A stretch of DNA of 35,687 nucleotides. It comes from Actinomycetes bacterium (GTDB lineage Bacteria; Actinomycetota; Actinomycetes; Mycobacteriales; Mycobacteriaceae). The notes under the pieces are model-generated. The model was not told where the DNA came from. It made no database searches and saw only the letters and a program-made list of their open reading frames with translations. The DNA lies in contig JAHZJB010000145.1 in the NCBI GenBank assembly GCA_022601135.1, forward strand, positions 1-35,687, written 5' to 3'. The translations under genes and the position numbers were made by a program. Shown in pieces: positions 27,268 through 34,484 of this stretch. Each line of letters begins with the position of its first letter. Position 1 is the first letter of the stretch.

Positions 27268-28356
27268 ATGACCATTCCCGACCCCATCCCGGTCGCCGCC
27301 ATCGGCACCGGAAATGTCGGAAAGCACGCGCTGACTCAACTGATCACCGACCCGAGGTTCACACTCACCGCGGTATGGGTCTCCTCCGATGCCAAAGCCG
27401 GCAAGGACGCCGCGGAGCTTGCCGGGGTTCAGGATTCGACCGGCATTGTGGCGACCACCGACCTCGATGCCGTCCTGGCGACGAAGCCCGTGTGTGCTGT
27501 TTACACCGCGATGGCCGACAACCGCCTGCCGGAGGCGCTCGAGGACTACCGGCGCATCTTGGCAGCGGGTGTCAACGTGGTGGGCAGCAGCGCGGTGTTC
27601 TTGCAGTACCCGTGGAAAGTGCTGCCCGACGAGCTCGTCGCGCCCATCGAAGATGCCGCGCAAGCGGGCTCTTCGACAATCTTCGTGAACGGCATCGATC
27701 CGGGTTTTGCCAACGACCTGCTGCCGCTGGCCCTGGCCGGGACCTGCCAGAGTATCCAGCAGATCCGGTGCATGGAGATCATCAATTACGACACCTACGA
27801 CAGCGCGGCGGTGATGTTCGACGTCATGGGTTTCGGTGGCCGGCTCGAGGAAACACCGATGTTGCTGCAACCCGGAGTGCTGAGTTTGGCGTGGGGTTCG
27901 GTGGTCCGACAGCTGGCCGCTGGTCTGGGAATCGAACTCGACGAGGTCACCGAGACCCACGTTCGCGTACCGGCCCCGGAGGACTTCGACATCGCCGCCG
28001 GCCACATCGAGAAGGGCACGACCGCAGCGATGCGGTTCGAGGTCCGCGGCATGAAAGACGGCGATGTTGCGGTCGTGCTCGAACACGTCACGCGGCTGCG
28101 CGACGATCTCTGCCCCGACTGGCCGCAACCCGCTCAGCCCGGCGGCTGCTATCGGATCGAGATCACCGGCGAACCGTCGTACGCACTTGACTTGTGCCTG
28201 AGTAGCCCGAACGGCGATCACAACCATGCGGGCCTGGTGGCGACGGCCGCCCGGTTGGTGAATGCGATTCCCGCCGTGGTGGGCGCCCGGCCCGGAATCG
28301 TCACCGCACTCGGCTTGCCGCCGGTGGCCGGCACGGGTCTGTACGCTGAGCGGTAA
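27268..28356 (+). CDS. DapB-like NAD(P)-binding reductase (Rv0926c-like)
   Basis: 362 residues. The N-terminal Rossmann domain has AIGTGNVGKHAL and the strand VCAVYTAMADNR; the second half resembles the dihydrodipicolinate-reductase/amine-dehydrogenase fold (VNVVGSSAVFLQYP, NGIDPGFANDLLPLAL). It is longer than true DapB and lacks its usual substrate loop, so a lysine-pathway role is unlikely. AAGGA lies seven nucleotides upstream of the ATG. It follows the SDR by 10 bp and probably acts in the same, unknown, oxidoreduction pathway. Its last codons overlap a 13-bp sequence repeated upstream of the second small secreted protein. Confidence 0.85.
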   Translation: MTIPDPIPVAAIGTGNVGKHALTQLITDPRFTLTAVWVSSDAKAGKDAAELAGVQDSTGIVATTDLDAVLATKPVCAVYTAMADNRLPEALEDYRRILAAGVNVVGSSAVFLQYPWKVLPDELVAPIEDAAQAGSSTIFVNGIDPGFANDLLPLALAGTCQSIQQIRCMEIINYDTYDSAAVMFDVMGFGGRLEETPMLLQPGVLSLAWGSVVRQLAAGLGIELDEVTETHVRVPAPEDFDIAAGHIEKGTTAAMRFEVRGMKDGDVAVVLEHVTRLRDDLCPDWPQPAQPGGCYRIEITGEPSYALDLCLSSPNGDHNHAGLVATAARLVNAIPAVVGARPGIVTALGLPPVAGTGLYAER

Positions 28357-28375
28357 TCACGCCGAAAGGATCCTG

Positions 28376-28654
28376 ATGATGAAGGCTCGTGTGACCATCT
28401 TCGCTACTCTCCTGGTTGCTGGCGGCGCCTCACTCGCGATCGCGGCGGCACCCTCAGCGCTCGCTTCACCCTCGCTCCTACCGAGTTGCGTCGAGACCGA
28501 AGCCGGTGGCGGCATGCAGGGCGGTACGACCACTCTCTGCGAGTCGCCTGGCAACGCCCAGCTCGACGCGCGCCCGAGCCTGCTTGCACCGGGAGACATG
28601 GGAGGCATGGGCGGCATCGGGATGATGGGCGGCATGGGCATGTTCATCATGTGA
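28376..28654 (+). CDS. small secreted protein, copy 1
   Basis: About 92 residues. AAAGGA precedes two possible ATG starts (28376, 28379). A clear signal peptide (VTIFATLLVAGGASLAIAAAPSALA) leaves a mature protein of roughly 60 residues with two Cys (SCVETEAGGG and TTLCESPGN), likely one disulfide, the string SPGNAQLDARPSLLAP, and a Met/Gly-rich tail (MGGMGGIGMMGGMGMF). It is a paralogue of the next gene. I do not recognise a function. The Met-rich tail could bind metal or be a low-complexity expansion. Confidence 0.82.
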   Translation: MMKARVTIFATLLVAGGASLAIAAAPSALASPSLLPSCVETEAGGGMQGGTTTLCESPGNAQLDARPSLLAPGDMGGMGGIGMMGGMGMFIM

Positions 28655-28690
28655 CGTGCCACGTGACGAAACGCTGACCGGCTCCGACCC

Positions 28691-28717
28691 GCAACCGGCG
28701 CCCACTGGCCCGGTTGC
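28691..28717 (+). terminator. hairpin between the two small secreted protein genes
   Basis: A perfect 8-bp stem GCAACCGG / CCGGTTGC with an 11-nt loop lies 36 bp past the first stop codon. No T-run follows. It would separate transcription of the two copies. Confidence 0.5.
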
Positions 28718-28809
28718 CGCACATCGTGAATGCTTCTGGTTTCTCTCGTCTGCTGCTCTTGGGAACGGTCTGTACGCTGGAGGCACATCCAAGCTGGAAG
28801 GATTCTGAG

Positions 28810-29061
28810 ATGAAGGCTCCGATGACCACCCTCGCCGCCCTGCTCGTTGCCGGCGGCGCCTCACTCGCGGTCGCGGCGGCACCCACGGCCCTTGCCCAAC
28901 CGAACTGTGAGCAGACCGAGGTCGGCGGTGGTTTCGCGGGCGGTTCGACCACGGTGTGCCAGTCGCCCGGCAACGTTCAGATCGACACCCGCCCCTCGGT
29001 CCTGGCACCCGGGGCGATGGGCGGCTTTTTCCCGTGGGGTTACGGGATGTTTATTCTCTGA
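28810..29061 (+). CDS. small secreted protein, copy 2
   Basis: About 83 residues, paralogous to the preceding gene: the signal peptide (LAALLVAGGASLAVAAAPTALA), two Cys (NCEQTEVGGG, TTVCQSPGN) and SPGNVQIDTRPSVLAP are shared, but the Met/Gly tail is replaced by a short GGFFPWGYGMFIL end. AAGGA precedes the ATG. The frame is open upstream to 28714, but only this start gives a signal peptide at the N-terminus. A 13-bp sequence GGTCTGTACGCTG lies 43 bp before its ATG and 40 bp before the ATG of copy 1, so the upstream region was duplicated too and may hold the promoter. Confidence 0.82.
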   Translation: MKAPMTTLAALLVAGGASLAVAAAPTALAQPNCEQTEVGGGFAGGSTTVCQSPGNVQIDTRPSVLAPGAMGGFFPWGYGMFIL

Positions 29062-29072
29062 TGATCGGCGAA

Positions 29073-29099
29073 GACCCCCGGTCGCGGAGCGCGGGTGTC
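29073..29099 (+). terminator. weak hairpin after small secreted protein copy 2
   Basis: GACCCCCG and CGGGTGTC can form seven of eight pairs around an 11-nt loop, shortly after the stop codon. There is no T-run. Confidence 0.25.
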
Positions 29100-29142
29100 G
29101 AAGCTGCCTGAAGTCCTCACGTGTCTGACGGGCAAGGGCTGA

Positions 29143-30225
29143 ATGACAGAGCGGCATAGCTACTTCGCGTACGGGTCGAATCTCTGCGTGCAGCAGATGG
29201 CGCGGCGGTGCCCCGATGCCGACGATCCCCGGCCGGCAACTCTGGCCGATCACGACTGGCTCATCAATGAGCGAGGGGTCGCCACCGTCGAACCGTTTAC
29301 CGGCAGCGAGGTACACGGTGTGGTGTGGCAGCTCTCCGAACGCGACCTGGCGACCTTGGACAGTGCCGAAGGCATCCCCGTGCGCTACCGTCGGGACCGA
29401 CTCACGGTTCACACCGAGGACGGTCCGTCGTGGGCCTGGGTGTACATCGACCATCGCGTCGAACCCGGGCCGCCGCGCCCCGGCTACCTGGAGCGCATCC
29501 TCGATGGCGCGCGCCACCACGGCCTGCCGCACCGGTGGATCGAATTTCTCGAGCGTTGGGATCCAGCTTGCTGGCCGAGCCGCGAAGCAAAGTCTGATTC
29601 AGCTGCACCACAATCACTTTCAGAGCTACTGGCCGATCCTACGATCATCGAGGACAGCACGCTGCGGTCGAGGTTCGGATTCCTGGCCATTCACGGAGGC
29701 GGGCTGGAACAGAGGACCGACGTCATCGCCGAACGGGCCGCCGACGCCGCAGGAGCGTCGGTGTATGTCGTACGCCATCCCCACGGCTACCCACACCACC
29801 TGCCGTCCGCGCGCTACCTCCCCGACCAGTCGGGACGGCTTGCCGAGTTCCTCGACCATGTCGACGTCGCGGTGTCCCTGCATGGCTACGGCCGTCTGGG
29901 CCGCGGCACTCAACTCCTGGCCGGCGGAAACCACCGCGCTCTGGCCGAGCATCTCGCGCACCACCTTGTCATCCCGGGCTACCAGGTGATCACCGAACTC
30001 GCCGCTATTCCGCGCGAGCTGCGCGGCCTGCATCCCGACAACCCGGTCAATCGCGTCTGCGGTGGCGGTGTGCAACTGGAACTGCCGCCGCGGGTCCGTG
30101 GCATCAGCCCCCGCAGCGGGGTACCCGGCGCTGACGGCTTATCGACCGCCACCTCGGCTTTGGTACAAGGTTTGGCTACCGGAGCGCGCTCGTGGCAGAT
30201 GCCTGCGAGCCCATCAATGCCTTAG
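29143..30225 (+). CDS. fusion of gamma-glutamylcyclotransferase-like and poly-gamma-glutamate hydrolase domains
   Basis: 360 residues, two domains. Residues 1-125 form a gamma-glutamylcyclotransferase/AIG2-like domain: the substrate loop YFAYGSNL is at 7-14 and the likely general acid-base Glu76 is in DSAEG, followed by YRRDRLTVH. Residues about 160-325 match the zinc-dependent poly-gamma-glutamate hydrolase family (PF05908): FLAIHGGGLEQRTD supplies His184 and Glu189, SLHGYGR supplies His247, then LAGGNHRALAEHLA and NPVNRVCGGGVQLELPPRVR. Family knowledge says the second domain cuts gamma-Glu polymers and the first releases 5-oxoproline from gamma-glutamyl compounds, so the two could work in sequence; that is inference. 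No signal peptide is seen. The last 35 residues look disordered. Confidence 0.8.
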   Translation: MTERHSYFAYGSNLCVQQMARRCPDADDPRPATLADHDWLINERGVATVEPFTGSEVHGVVWQLSERDLATLDSAEGIPVRYRRDRLTVHTEDGPSWAWVYIDHRVEPGPPRPGYLERILDGARHHGLPHRWIEFLERWDPACWPSREAKSDSAAPQSLSELLADPTIIEDSTLRSRFGFLAIHGGGLEQRTDVIAERAADAAGASVYVVRHPHGYPHHLPSARYLPDQSGRLAEFLDHVDVAVSLHGYGRLGRGTQLLAGGNHRALAEHLAHHLVIPGYQVITELAAIPRELRGLHPDNPVNRVCGGGVQLELPPRVRGISPRSGVPGADGLSTATSALVQGLATGARSWQMPASPSMP

Positions 30226-30242
30226 ACCTGGCCGCCGACCAC

Positions 30243-30269
30243 CCATCCAGCGATCGGCCAGCTCCGAAT
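30243..30269 (+). promoter_or_regulatory. SigK-type promoter
   Basis: CCATCC (30243-30248), a 15-bp spacer and CCGAAT (30264-30269) match both hexamers of the SigK promoter consensus as I recall it from the mpt70/mpt83 and sigK loci. It lies 18 bp after the preceding gene and about 140 bp before DUF1365, first gene of the sigK operon here. This implies the sigma factor drives its own operon. Confidence 0.75.
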
Positions 30270-30340
30270 ACGGGATGTGAAAGGATTCGGCGCAGCAAAC
30301 CGGAGCGGGCCACGCCGCTGTGGGAGCGATGCGGCATCGG

Positions 30341-30372
30341 GGCTGCGCGCGGCACCCCATCGCGGCGCAGCC
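30341..30372 (+). other. hairpin in the leader of the sigK operon
   Basis: A perfect 8-bp stem GGCTGCGC / GCGCAGCC with a 16-nt loop lies between the SigK-type promoter and DUF1365, so it would be transcribed in the 5' leader. It might attenuate the operon or end transcription coming from the upstream hydrolase gene. The rest of this 182-bp gap shows no recognisable remnant of the FAD oxidoreductase gene expected here. Confidence 0.35.
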
Positions 30373-30407
30373 TGGCCTACGCGTAGCCTCAAAGCAGAGG
30401 TCGGAGC

Positions 30408-31154
30408 ATGTTGAATCCGGCCCCCAGCAACACGTTGTACCGCACTCGGATAACACATCTCCGCCGGTCACCGGTGCACCATTACTTCGAACACCGTAGC
30501 TACAGCTGGTTCGTCGACCTCGATGCGTTGCCCCGATTACCGCGATTTCTTCGGCCATTCGCGAGATTCGATGCCCGCGACCATCTTTGGGATGCCGACG
30601 GCGGCACGCTACGGGCTCGCGTCGATGCGTTCCTCGCCGACAAGGGCATTGTCCTGGACGGCGGGACGATTACCGCGCTGATGCATGCCAGAGTCCTCGG
30701 TTACGTCTTCAATCCGCTGAGCGTGTATTGGTGCCACGACGCACGAGGTGTCCTGCGCTACATCATCGCCGAGGTACACAACACCCATGGGGGGCGCCAC
30801 GCCTATCTTCTTGCGCCGTCCGACGGACGTCCCTCGATGGTGAGCAAGAAGCTCTACGCGTCGCCATTCAACGACGTTGACGGACACTACCTGGTCCACG
30901 CACCCGAACCCGGCGAGCAACTGAATATCCGTATCTCACTTCACCGCGATGGACAACCAGCCTTCGTGGCCACCATGCGCGGCACCAGTATGCCGGCCGG
31001 CATCGGCCAGATCCTGGCAATGCAGATCGTCGCACCATTGGCCCCGATGATGAACGCCCTGAGCATCCGCATGCAGGGAGTCCTGTTGTGGCTGAGAAGG
31101 GTACCGCTGGTGCCTCTGCCGAGTCCGCAACGAGAGAAAGTGGACCAGTTGTGA
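30408..31154 (+). CDS. DUF1365 protein (Rv0448c-like), sigK operon
   Basis: 248 residues of the DUF1365 family: TLYRTRITHLRRSPVHHYFEHRSYSWFVDLD at the start, HARVLGYVFNPLSVYWCHD in the middle, and YIIAEVHNTHGGRHAYLL. The function is unknown; it is usually found beside an FAD oxidoreductase and a cyclopropane-fatty-acid synthase in fatty-acid modification loci. ATG 30408 is too close to GGAG to be ideal; TTG 30411 or TTG 30435 may be the true start. The stop overlaps the GTG of the adjacent ufaA fragment (GTGA), the normal coupling of an intact operon, which shows that the fragment's start is ancestral. Confidence 0.87.
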   Translation: MLNPAPSNTLYRTRITHLRRSPVHHYFEHRSYSWFVDLDALPRLPRFLRPFARFDARDHLWDADGGTLRARVDAFLADKGIVLDGGTITALMHARVLGYVFNPLSVYWCHDARGVLRYIIAEVHNTHGGRHAYLLAPSDGRPSMVSKKLYASPFNDVDGHYLVHAPEPGEQLNIRISLHRDGQPAFVATMRGTSMPAGIGQILAMQIVAPLAPMMNALSIRMQGVLLWLRRVPLVPLPSPQREKVDQL

Positions 31155-31456
31155 AGACCACTGATCTCGCAACATCCGCTGCGACCATCGATCGCACGCT
31201 CCGGCCCACCGGGATCCGCGTGCCGCATGGCCCGGTAAGCACCGCCACCGGCGTCATTGCCGACCGCCCTGCAGCGGCCTCACCTGCACCGATGACCTAC
31301 TTTTCGGGGAATGCGACGGGGGCCCGCCGAACCGGGACACAGATGAACGGCCGCCTCACGTTCAGCGAGCATCGTTCGCGCACATCACTTATGCCGGCAC
31401 CACCGAAGGCGTCGATTGATATGACGATGTTGACGCCGGTAGCTAGGCTACGCCCC
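31151..31456 (+). pseudogene. 5' fragment of a cyclopropane-fatty-acid synthase gene (ufaA1-like, Rv0447c)
   Basis: The GTG at 31151 overlaps the DUF1365 stop exactly as an intact downstream gene would. The next 65-75 codons (IRVPHGPVSTATGVIADR, then MTYFSGNATGARRTGTQMNGRLTF) align, from memory, with the N-terminus of M. tuberculosis UfaA1 (VPRGPLAAASAAIANR, then LVYSDGTATGA). The SAM-binding core and everything after it are missing. The frame stays open, without a stop, through a non-homologous stretch of about 30 codons into the sigK gene. So a deletion removed most of ufaA1 and the whole of the following membrane protein gene (Rv0446c position). Confidence 0.7.
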
Positions 31457-32002
31457 GTGACCACCGAACTCGACACGTTGCTGCGCCAGGTAGCTCACCA
31501 CGATGTCGACGCCTTCGCCGCCTTCTACGACCAGACCCGATCGCGGGTATATGGCCTGATCACACGGGTGTTGCGGGACCCTGGCTACAGCGAGGAGACA
31601 ACACAAGACGTCTACCTGCAGGTGTGGCGCAGCGCGCAGAACTATGACCCGTCCGCCGGGTCACCGATGGCCTGGCTGATGACCCTGGCCCATCGGCGCG
31701 CCGTGGACCGGGTGCGCTCCGAGCAGGCGGCCAGCACCCGAGAATCCCGGTACGGCGCCGAGAACACCGAACCGGCGTCGGATCATGTCGCCGAAACGGT
31801 CATCCGCGGCGACGAACGTCGCCAGGTTGCCGATTGCCTTGGGTCTTTGACCGACACTCAGCGGGAATGCATCCATCTCGCTTACTACGACGGTTTGACC
31901 TACGTTCAGGTCTCTGAGCGGCTGTCGACTAACCTCGCGACGATCAAATCGAGGATGCGCGATGGGATCCGTAGCTTGCGCAGATGCTTGGGGGTGCCGT
32001 GA
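31457..32002 (+). CDS. sigK: ECF sigma factor SigK
   Basis: 181 residues from GTG 31457; M. tuberculosis SigK has about 187. Region 2 covers about residues 12-80 (DVDAFAAFYDQTRSRVYGLI, then EETTQDVYLQVWRSAQNYDP and MTLAHRRAVDRVR); region 4 covers about 125-178 (SLTDTQRECIHLAYYDGLTYVQVSERL, then IKSRMRDGIRSLRRCL). It directs RNA polymerase to CCATCC/CCGAAT promoters. The frame is open upstream to 31088, joining the ufaA fragment, so a longer fusion from 31151 could also be made. GTAGC-TAG-GCTAC (31439-31451), a small palindrome, lies 5 bp before the GTG. Its stop overlaps the rskA start. Confidence 0.9.
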   Translation: MTTELDTLLRQVAHHDVDAFAAFYDQTRSRVYGLITRVLRDPGYSEETTQDVYLQVWRSAQNYDPSAGSPMAWLMTLAHRRAVDRVRSEQAASTRESRYGAENTEPASDHVAETVIRGDERRQVADCLGSLTDTQRECIHLAYYDGLTYVQVSERLSTNLATIKSRMRDGIRSLRRCLGVP

Positions 32003-32736
32003 CAAATCCACCTGCACCAGTCGGTCCCCCCGGCTCGGACCTGCTGTCGCTCGCGACGCCCTACGCACTGCACGCGCTCACCGACGCCGACATTGCCGAC
32101 ATCGACTTGCGTCTGGGAGACACGCACCCCGATGTGGTGGAAGCCTTCGTATCCGAGGTACGAGCCACGCGGGAGACGATGGCCGTCATCGCGGACGCCA
32201 GCGCAATCGATCCTCCCCCGTATCTGCGAGAACAACTGCTCCGCCACGTCACCGAAGATCCCGTGCGTTCCATTCGAACCGTCCGGCAACCCAGGCGCTG
32301 GTCCACGATGGTGCTGGCCGCCGCGGCGTCCCTGGTGGTCGGTCTTGGGGCACTCGGCGTCGGCCTTTCGCTGCGAACCACGCCAACGCCGTCAACCGCG
32401 GAGCAGGTGTTCGCCGCTCCTGACGTTCGCACCGTCTCCGGCCAGATTCCCGGTGGGGGCACCGCCACCGTCGTGTTCTCCCGCGACCGGGACTCAGGAG
32501 TGCTGGTCATGAACAACGTGCCTGATCCACAGCCGGGCACTGTCTACCAGATGTGGCTGGTCGACACCGACGGCGCACAATCGGCCGGCATGATGGATGC
32601 CGAGGCGGTTGAGCCGTCGACCACTGCGATGCTCCCCGATCTCGGTTCGTCCCGCGCGCTGGCATTTACTGTCGAGCCAGCCGGCGGTTCGTCACAGCCG
32701 ACCAGCGCGATGATCGCCGAGCTACCGCTGACCTAG
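31999..32736 (+). CDS. rskA: anti-sigma-K factor RskA
   Basis: About 245 residues from GTG 31999 (GTGA overlap with sigK). The N-terminal cytoplasmic anti-sigma domain (about 10-95: LATPYALHALTDADIADIDLRL, then VVEAFVSEVRATRETMAVIA) binds SigK. One membrane helix follows (about 105-125, STMVLAAAASLVVGLGALGVGL), then an extracytoplasmic domain with MNNVPDPQPGTVYQMWLVD typical of the family. In M. tuberculosis it is degraded stepwise to release SigK. All parts look intact, so the sigma/anti-sigma switch should work despite loss of other genes of the locus. It ends 73 bp before the tRNA. Confidence 0.93.
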   Translation: MTNPPAPVGPPGSDLLSLATPYALHALTDADIADIDLRLGDTHPDVVEAFVSEVRATRETMAVIADASAIDPPPYLREQLLRHVTEDPVRSIRTVRQPRRWSTMVLAAAASLVVGLGALGVGLSLRTTPTPSTAEQVFAAPDVRTVSGQIPGGGTATVVFSRDRDSGVLVMNNVPDPQPGTVYQMWLVDTDGAQSAGMMDAEAVEPSTTAMLPDLGSSRALAFTVEPAGGSSQPTSAMIAELPLT

Positions 32737-32809
32737 TTCTACTGCAGGGCGTGGACTCCGCCGCAGCTGTGGCGAGAATCCTTCGACCGGGTAAGCTGCC
32801 AGCCGTCAC

Positions 32810-32885
32810 GCCCCCGTAGCTCAGGGGATAGAGCACGGCTCTCCTAAAGCCGGTGTCGCATGTTCGAATCATGCCGGGGGCACCA
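32810..32885 (+). tRNA. tRNA-Arg (anticodon CCT)
   Basis: A complete 76-nt cloverleaf with encoded CCA. Acceptor GCCCCCG pairs with CGGGGGC, D-stem GCTC/GAGC, anticodon stem CGGCT/AGCCG with loop CTCCTAA (anticodon CCT, positions 32843-32845, reading AGG), T-stem GCATG/CATGC with loop TTCGAAT. A tyrosine recombinase gene begins 38 bp beyond its 3' end, so this is the integration target, with the 3' part of the gene restored by the element. Confidence 0.97.
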
Positions 32886-32922
32886 AGATCGTTACAGGTC
32901 AGCGAGTTTTCCGGGCATTGCC

Positions 32923-34191
32923 CTACTCCTCTGCGCTCCTATCTGGTCGGTGTACGGTCGGTGCTTCTTTAGCATCATTTGGTGACGAATGGTCAGCACC
33001 ATAGATCTCATCTTCGGGGTCCTCGTCCGCGGGCAAGCCATTTAGCGCCTCCACCACTTCCGCTGCTGGAATCCACTGACGCTTGCTATTGAAGTGTTCA
33101 TCGTCCCCCGAGTCCTTGCCACTGCGCACGCGGCGAGCCGCGGCGTCGAGACGTTGCGCTACATCGTCGAGGTCAGATGGAAAGAGCCCCGCATAGTGAT
33201 TCAACGTGGTCGCGGCCGACTCGTGGCCAAGGAGGCGAGCCACCGCCACAACCGAGGCTCCAGACTGGATGGCAAGCGAGGCCGCAGTGTCCCGAAGGTT
33301 GTGCGGAGTAATCACGAGCCCGAGATCTGCAACAGCATCGTCGAACACGTCACGGCGGAAGTTTCGATTGCGGAGCGGCGTCTCATTCGCGGAGGGAAAC
33401 ACGAGGTCGATCAACCTTCGTCCCGCACGAAGCAACTCCAACTCCCCCGAGACAATCTTCGGGATGGGCACCGTCCGCGCTTGGTGATCTTTCACTGGTG
33501 ACATCTCTCCGCGGGGCGCTTCTTCTGAATAAGCTCGCGCAACCCGCAGCGTCTTTCTTTCCAGATCGACGTCTGACCATTGCAGTGCCGCAAGCTCACC
33601 CCAACGCAGGCCGCAGTATCCCGCCACAAGCACGAGCAGGCGATCACGTGGTTGACTCAGTCGCTCGGCCAGGCTCCAGAGCTCGTTATGGGTAAGCGGC
33701 CGTGGGTCGTTGCCCTGCACTTTCGGTAGCTTGATGCCCACAGCGGGGTTCCGGTAAATCGCACCGTCGCGGACGGCGTACTCGAACACGCGGCGCAGTA
33801 CACCAAGGGCGTGCCGCGCAGTAGCCGGAGTCTGCATCCGCGAGATGCTCGCCGCCCACGCCTCCACTTCCGACGGACGAACCGAGACCAACGGCCGCCG
33901 GCCAAACTCCCTGGAAATCTGCCGGTTGATGACGCCTCGAATCTTTCGCTCAGTAGCCGGCTGCCGACCGGGTTGCGCTTCGAACCACAGTTGACACCAC
34001 TCCCGAACCGGCAACTCACCCGCTCGCGCATCAGCCCACGTGCCCCTCTTGAGGGAGTCAATCTGTTTGCGCTCCCACTCTTGAGCGTCCCGGCGTCGAG
34101 AAAACGTCCGCGAGGCAACGTACCGACCGTTGTGATAAATCCGAGCTCTATACACCCGGCTACCATCACGACCCGACCTGATATCGATCAT
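32923..34191 (-). CDS. int: tyrosine-family site-specific integrase
   Basis: 422 residues. An N-terminal AP2-like arm-binding segment (about 1-50: GSRVYRARIYHNGRYVASRTFSRRRDAQEWE) precedes a SAM-like core-binding domain (about 60-150) and the catalytic domain. Catalytic residues: Arg in CGLRWGELAALQW (near 195), HxxR in HNLRDTAASLA (near 295), His in LLGHESAATT (near 318) and the nucleophile Tyr in LNHYAGLF (near 330). About 80 hydrophilic residues follow. It is the closest gene to the tRNA, as expected. The ATG overlaps the xis stop (ATGA), so int translation depends on xis. Confidence 0.95.
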   Translation of the reverse strand: MIDIRSGRDGSRVYRARIYHNGRYVASRTFSRRRDAQEWERKQIDSLKRGTWADARAGELPVREWCQLWFEAQPGRQPATERKIRGVINRQISREFGRRPLVSVRPSEVEAWAASISRMQTPATARHALGVLRRVFEYAVRDGAIYRNPAVGIKLPKVQGNDPRPLTHNELWSLAERLSQPRDRLLVLVAGYCGLRWGELAALQWSDVDLERKTLRVARAYSEEAPRGEMSPVKDHQARTVPIPKIVSGELELLRAGRRLIDLVFPSANETPLRNRNFRRDVFDDAVADLGLVITPHNLRDTAASLAIQSGASVVAVARLLGHESAATTLNHYAGLFPSDLDDVAQRLDAAARRVRSGKDSGDDEHFNSKRQWIPAAEVVEALNGLPADEDPEDEIYGADHSSPNDAKEAPTVHRPDRSAEE

Positions 34192-34484
34192 TCTGAGTCC
34201 AGGCGAGACTCCCGACGTCCGTCCAACCAGGCATCAACTTCGGCGGAGTCCCAACGCAGAGCGGTACCTACTCGGATGGCGGGCGGACCCTCGCCTTTCA
34301 GACGCCACGACCTTATGCAACCGACGCTAACCGTAAGCCGTTCTGCCAGTCGGTCAATCGTTAGAAGGCAACTAGCGGAACTAGATCCGCTAGCATGCCA
34401 TCCAGCGTTCATCCCGCTATGCCGTTTTCCGTGCTCACGCGCCGCCATCCGGCGGCTTGTGCCCGATGCCCTAGGCGAACTCAT
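34188..34484 (-). CDS. excisionase-like HTH protein
   Basis: 98 residues from ATG 34484, which overlaps the ftsK stop (ATGA) and has GGAAAGGAG seven nucleotides upstream. The frame is open to 34556, but that start lacks such a site; ATG 34412 is a shorter alternative. The C-terminal half is a winged-helix DNA-binding domain of the MerR/excisionase type (LLTIDRLAERLTVSVGCIRSWRLKGEGPPAIRVGTALRW, then VDAWL). It should direct the integrase toward excision. The N-terminal 45 residues are basic and Ser/Arg-rich, with no known motif, and contain a DNA palindrome. Confidence 0.85.
   Translation of the reverse strand: MSSPRASGTSRRMAAREHGKRHSGMNAGWHASGSSSASCLLTIDRLAERLTVSVGCIRSWRLKGEGPPAIRVGTALRWDSAEVDAWLDGRRESRLDSE
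34372..34393. repeat. inverted repeat CTAGCGGA-N6-TCCGCTAG inside xis
   Basis: Perfect 8-bp arms with a 6-bp centre (ACTAGA), so CTAG recurs three times at 9-bp intervals. It lies in the N-terminal coding part of xis, or just before the coding region if a later start is used. It could be a binding site for the excisionase or an element repressor, or an mRNA hairpin controlling xis-int translation. Confidence 0.55.

Noticed and set aside
28262..28375. Upstream extension of the first small secreted protein into the DapB-like gene
   Set aside because: It would bury the signal peptide, and AAAGGA marks the start at 28376.
30426..30439. KstR-like AGCAACACGTTGTA within the start of DUF1365
   Set aside because: It lies inside coding sequence and misses one fixed base; AACnnGTT is expected several times by chance in this length.
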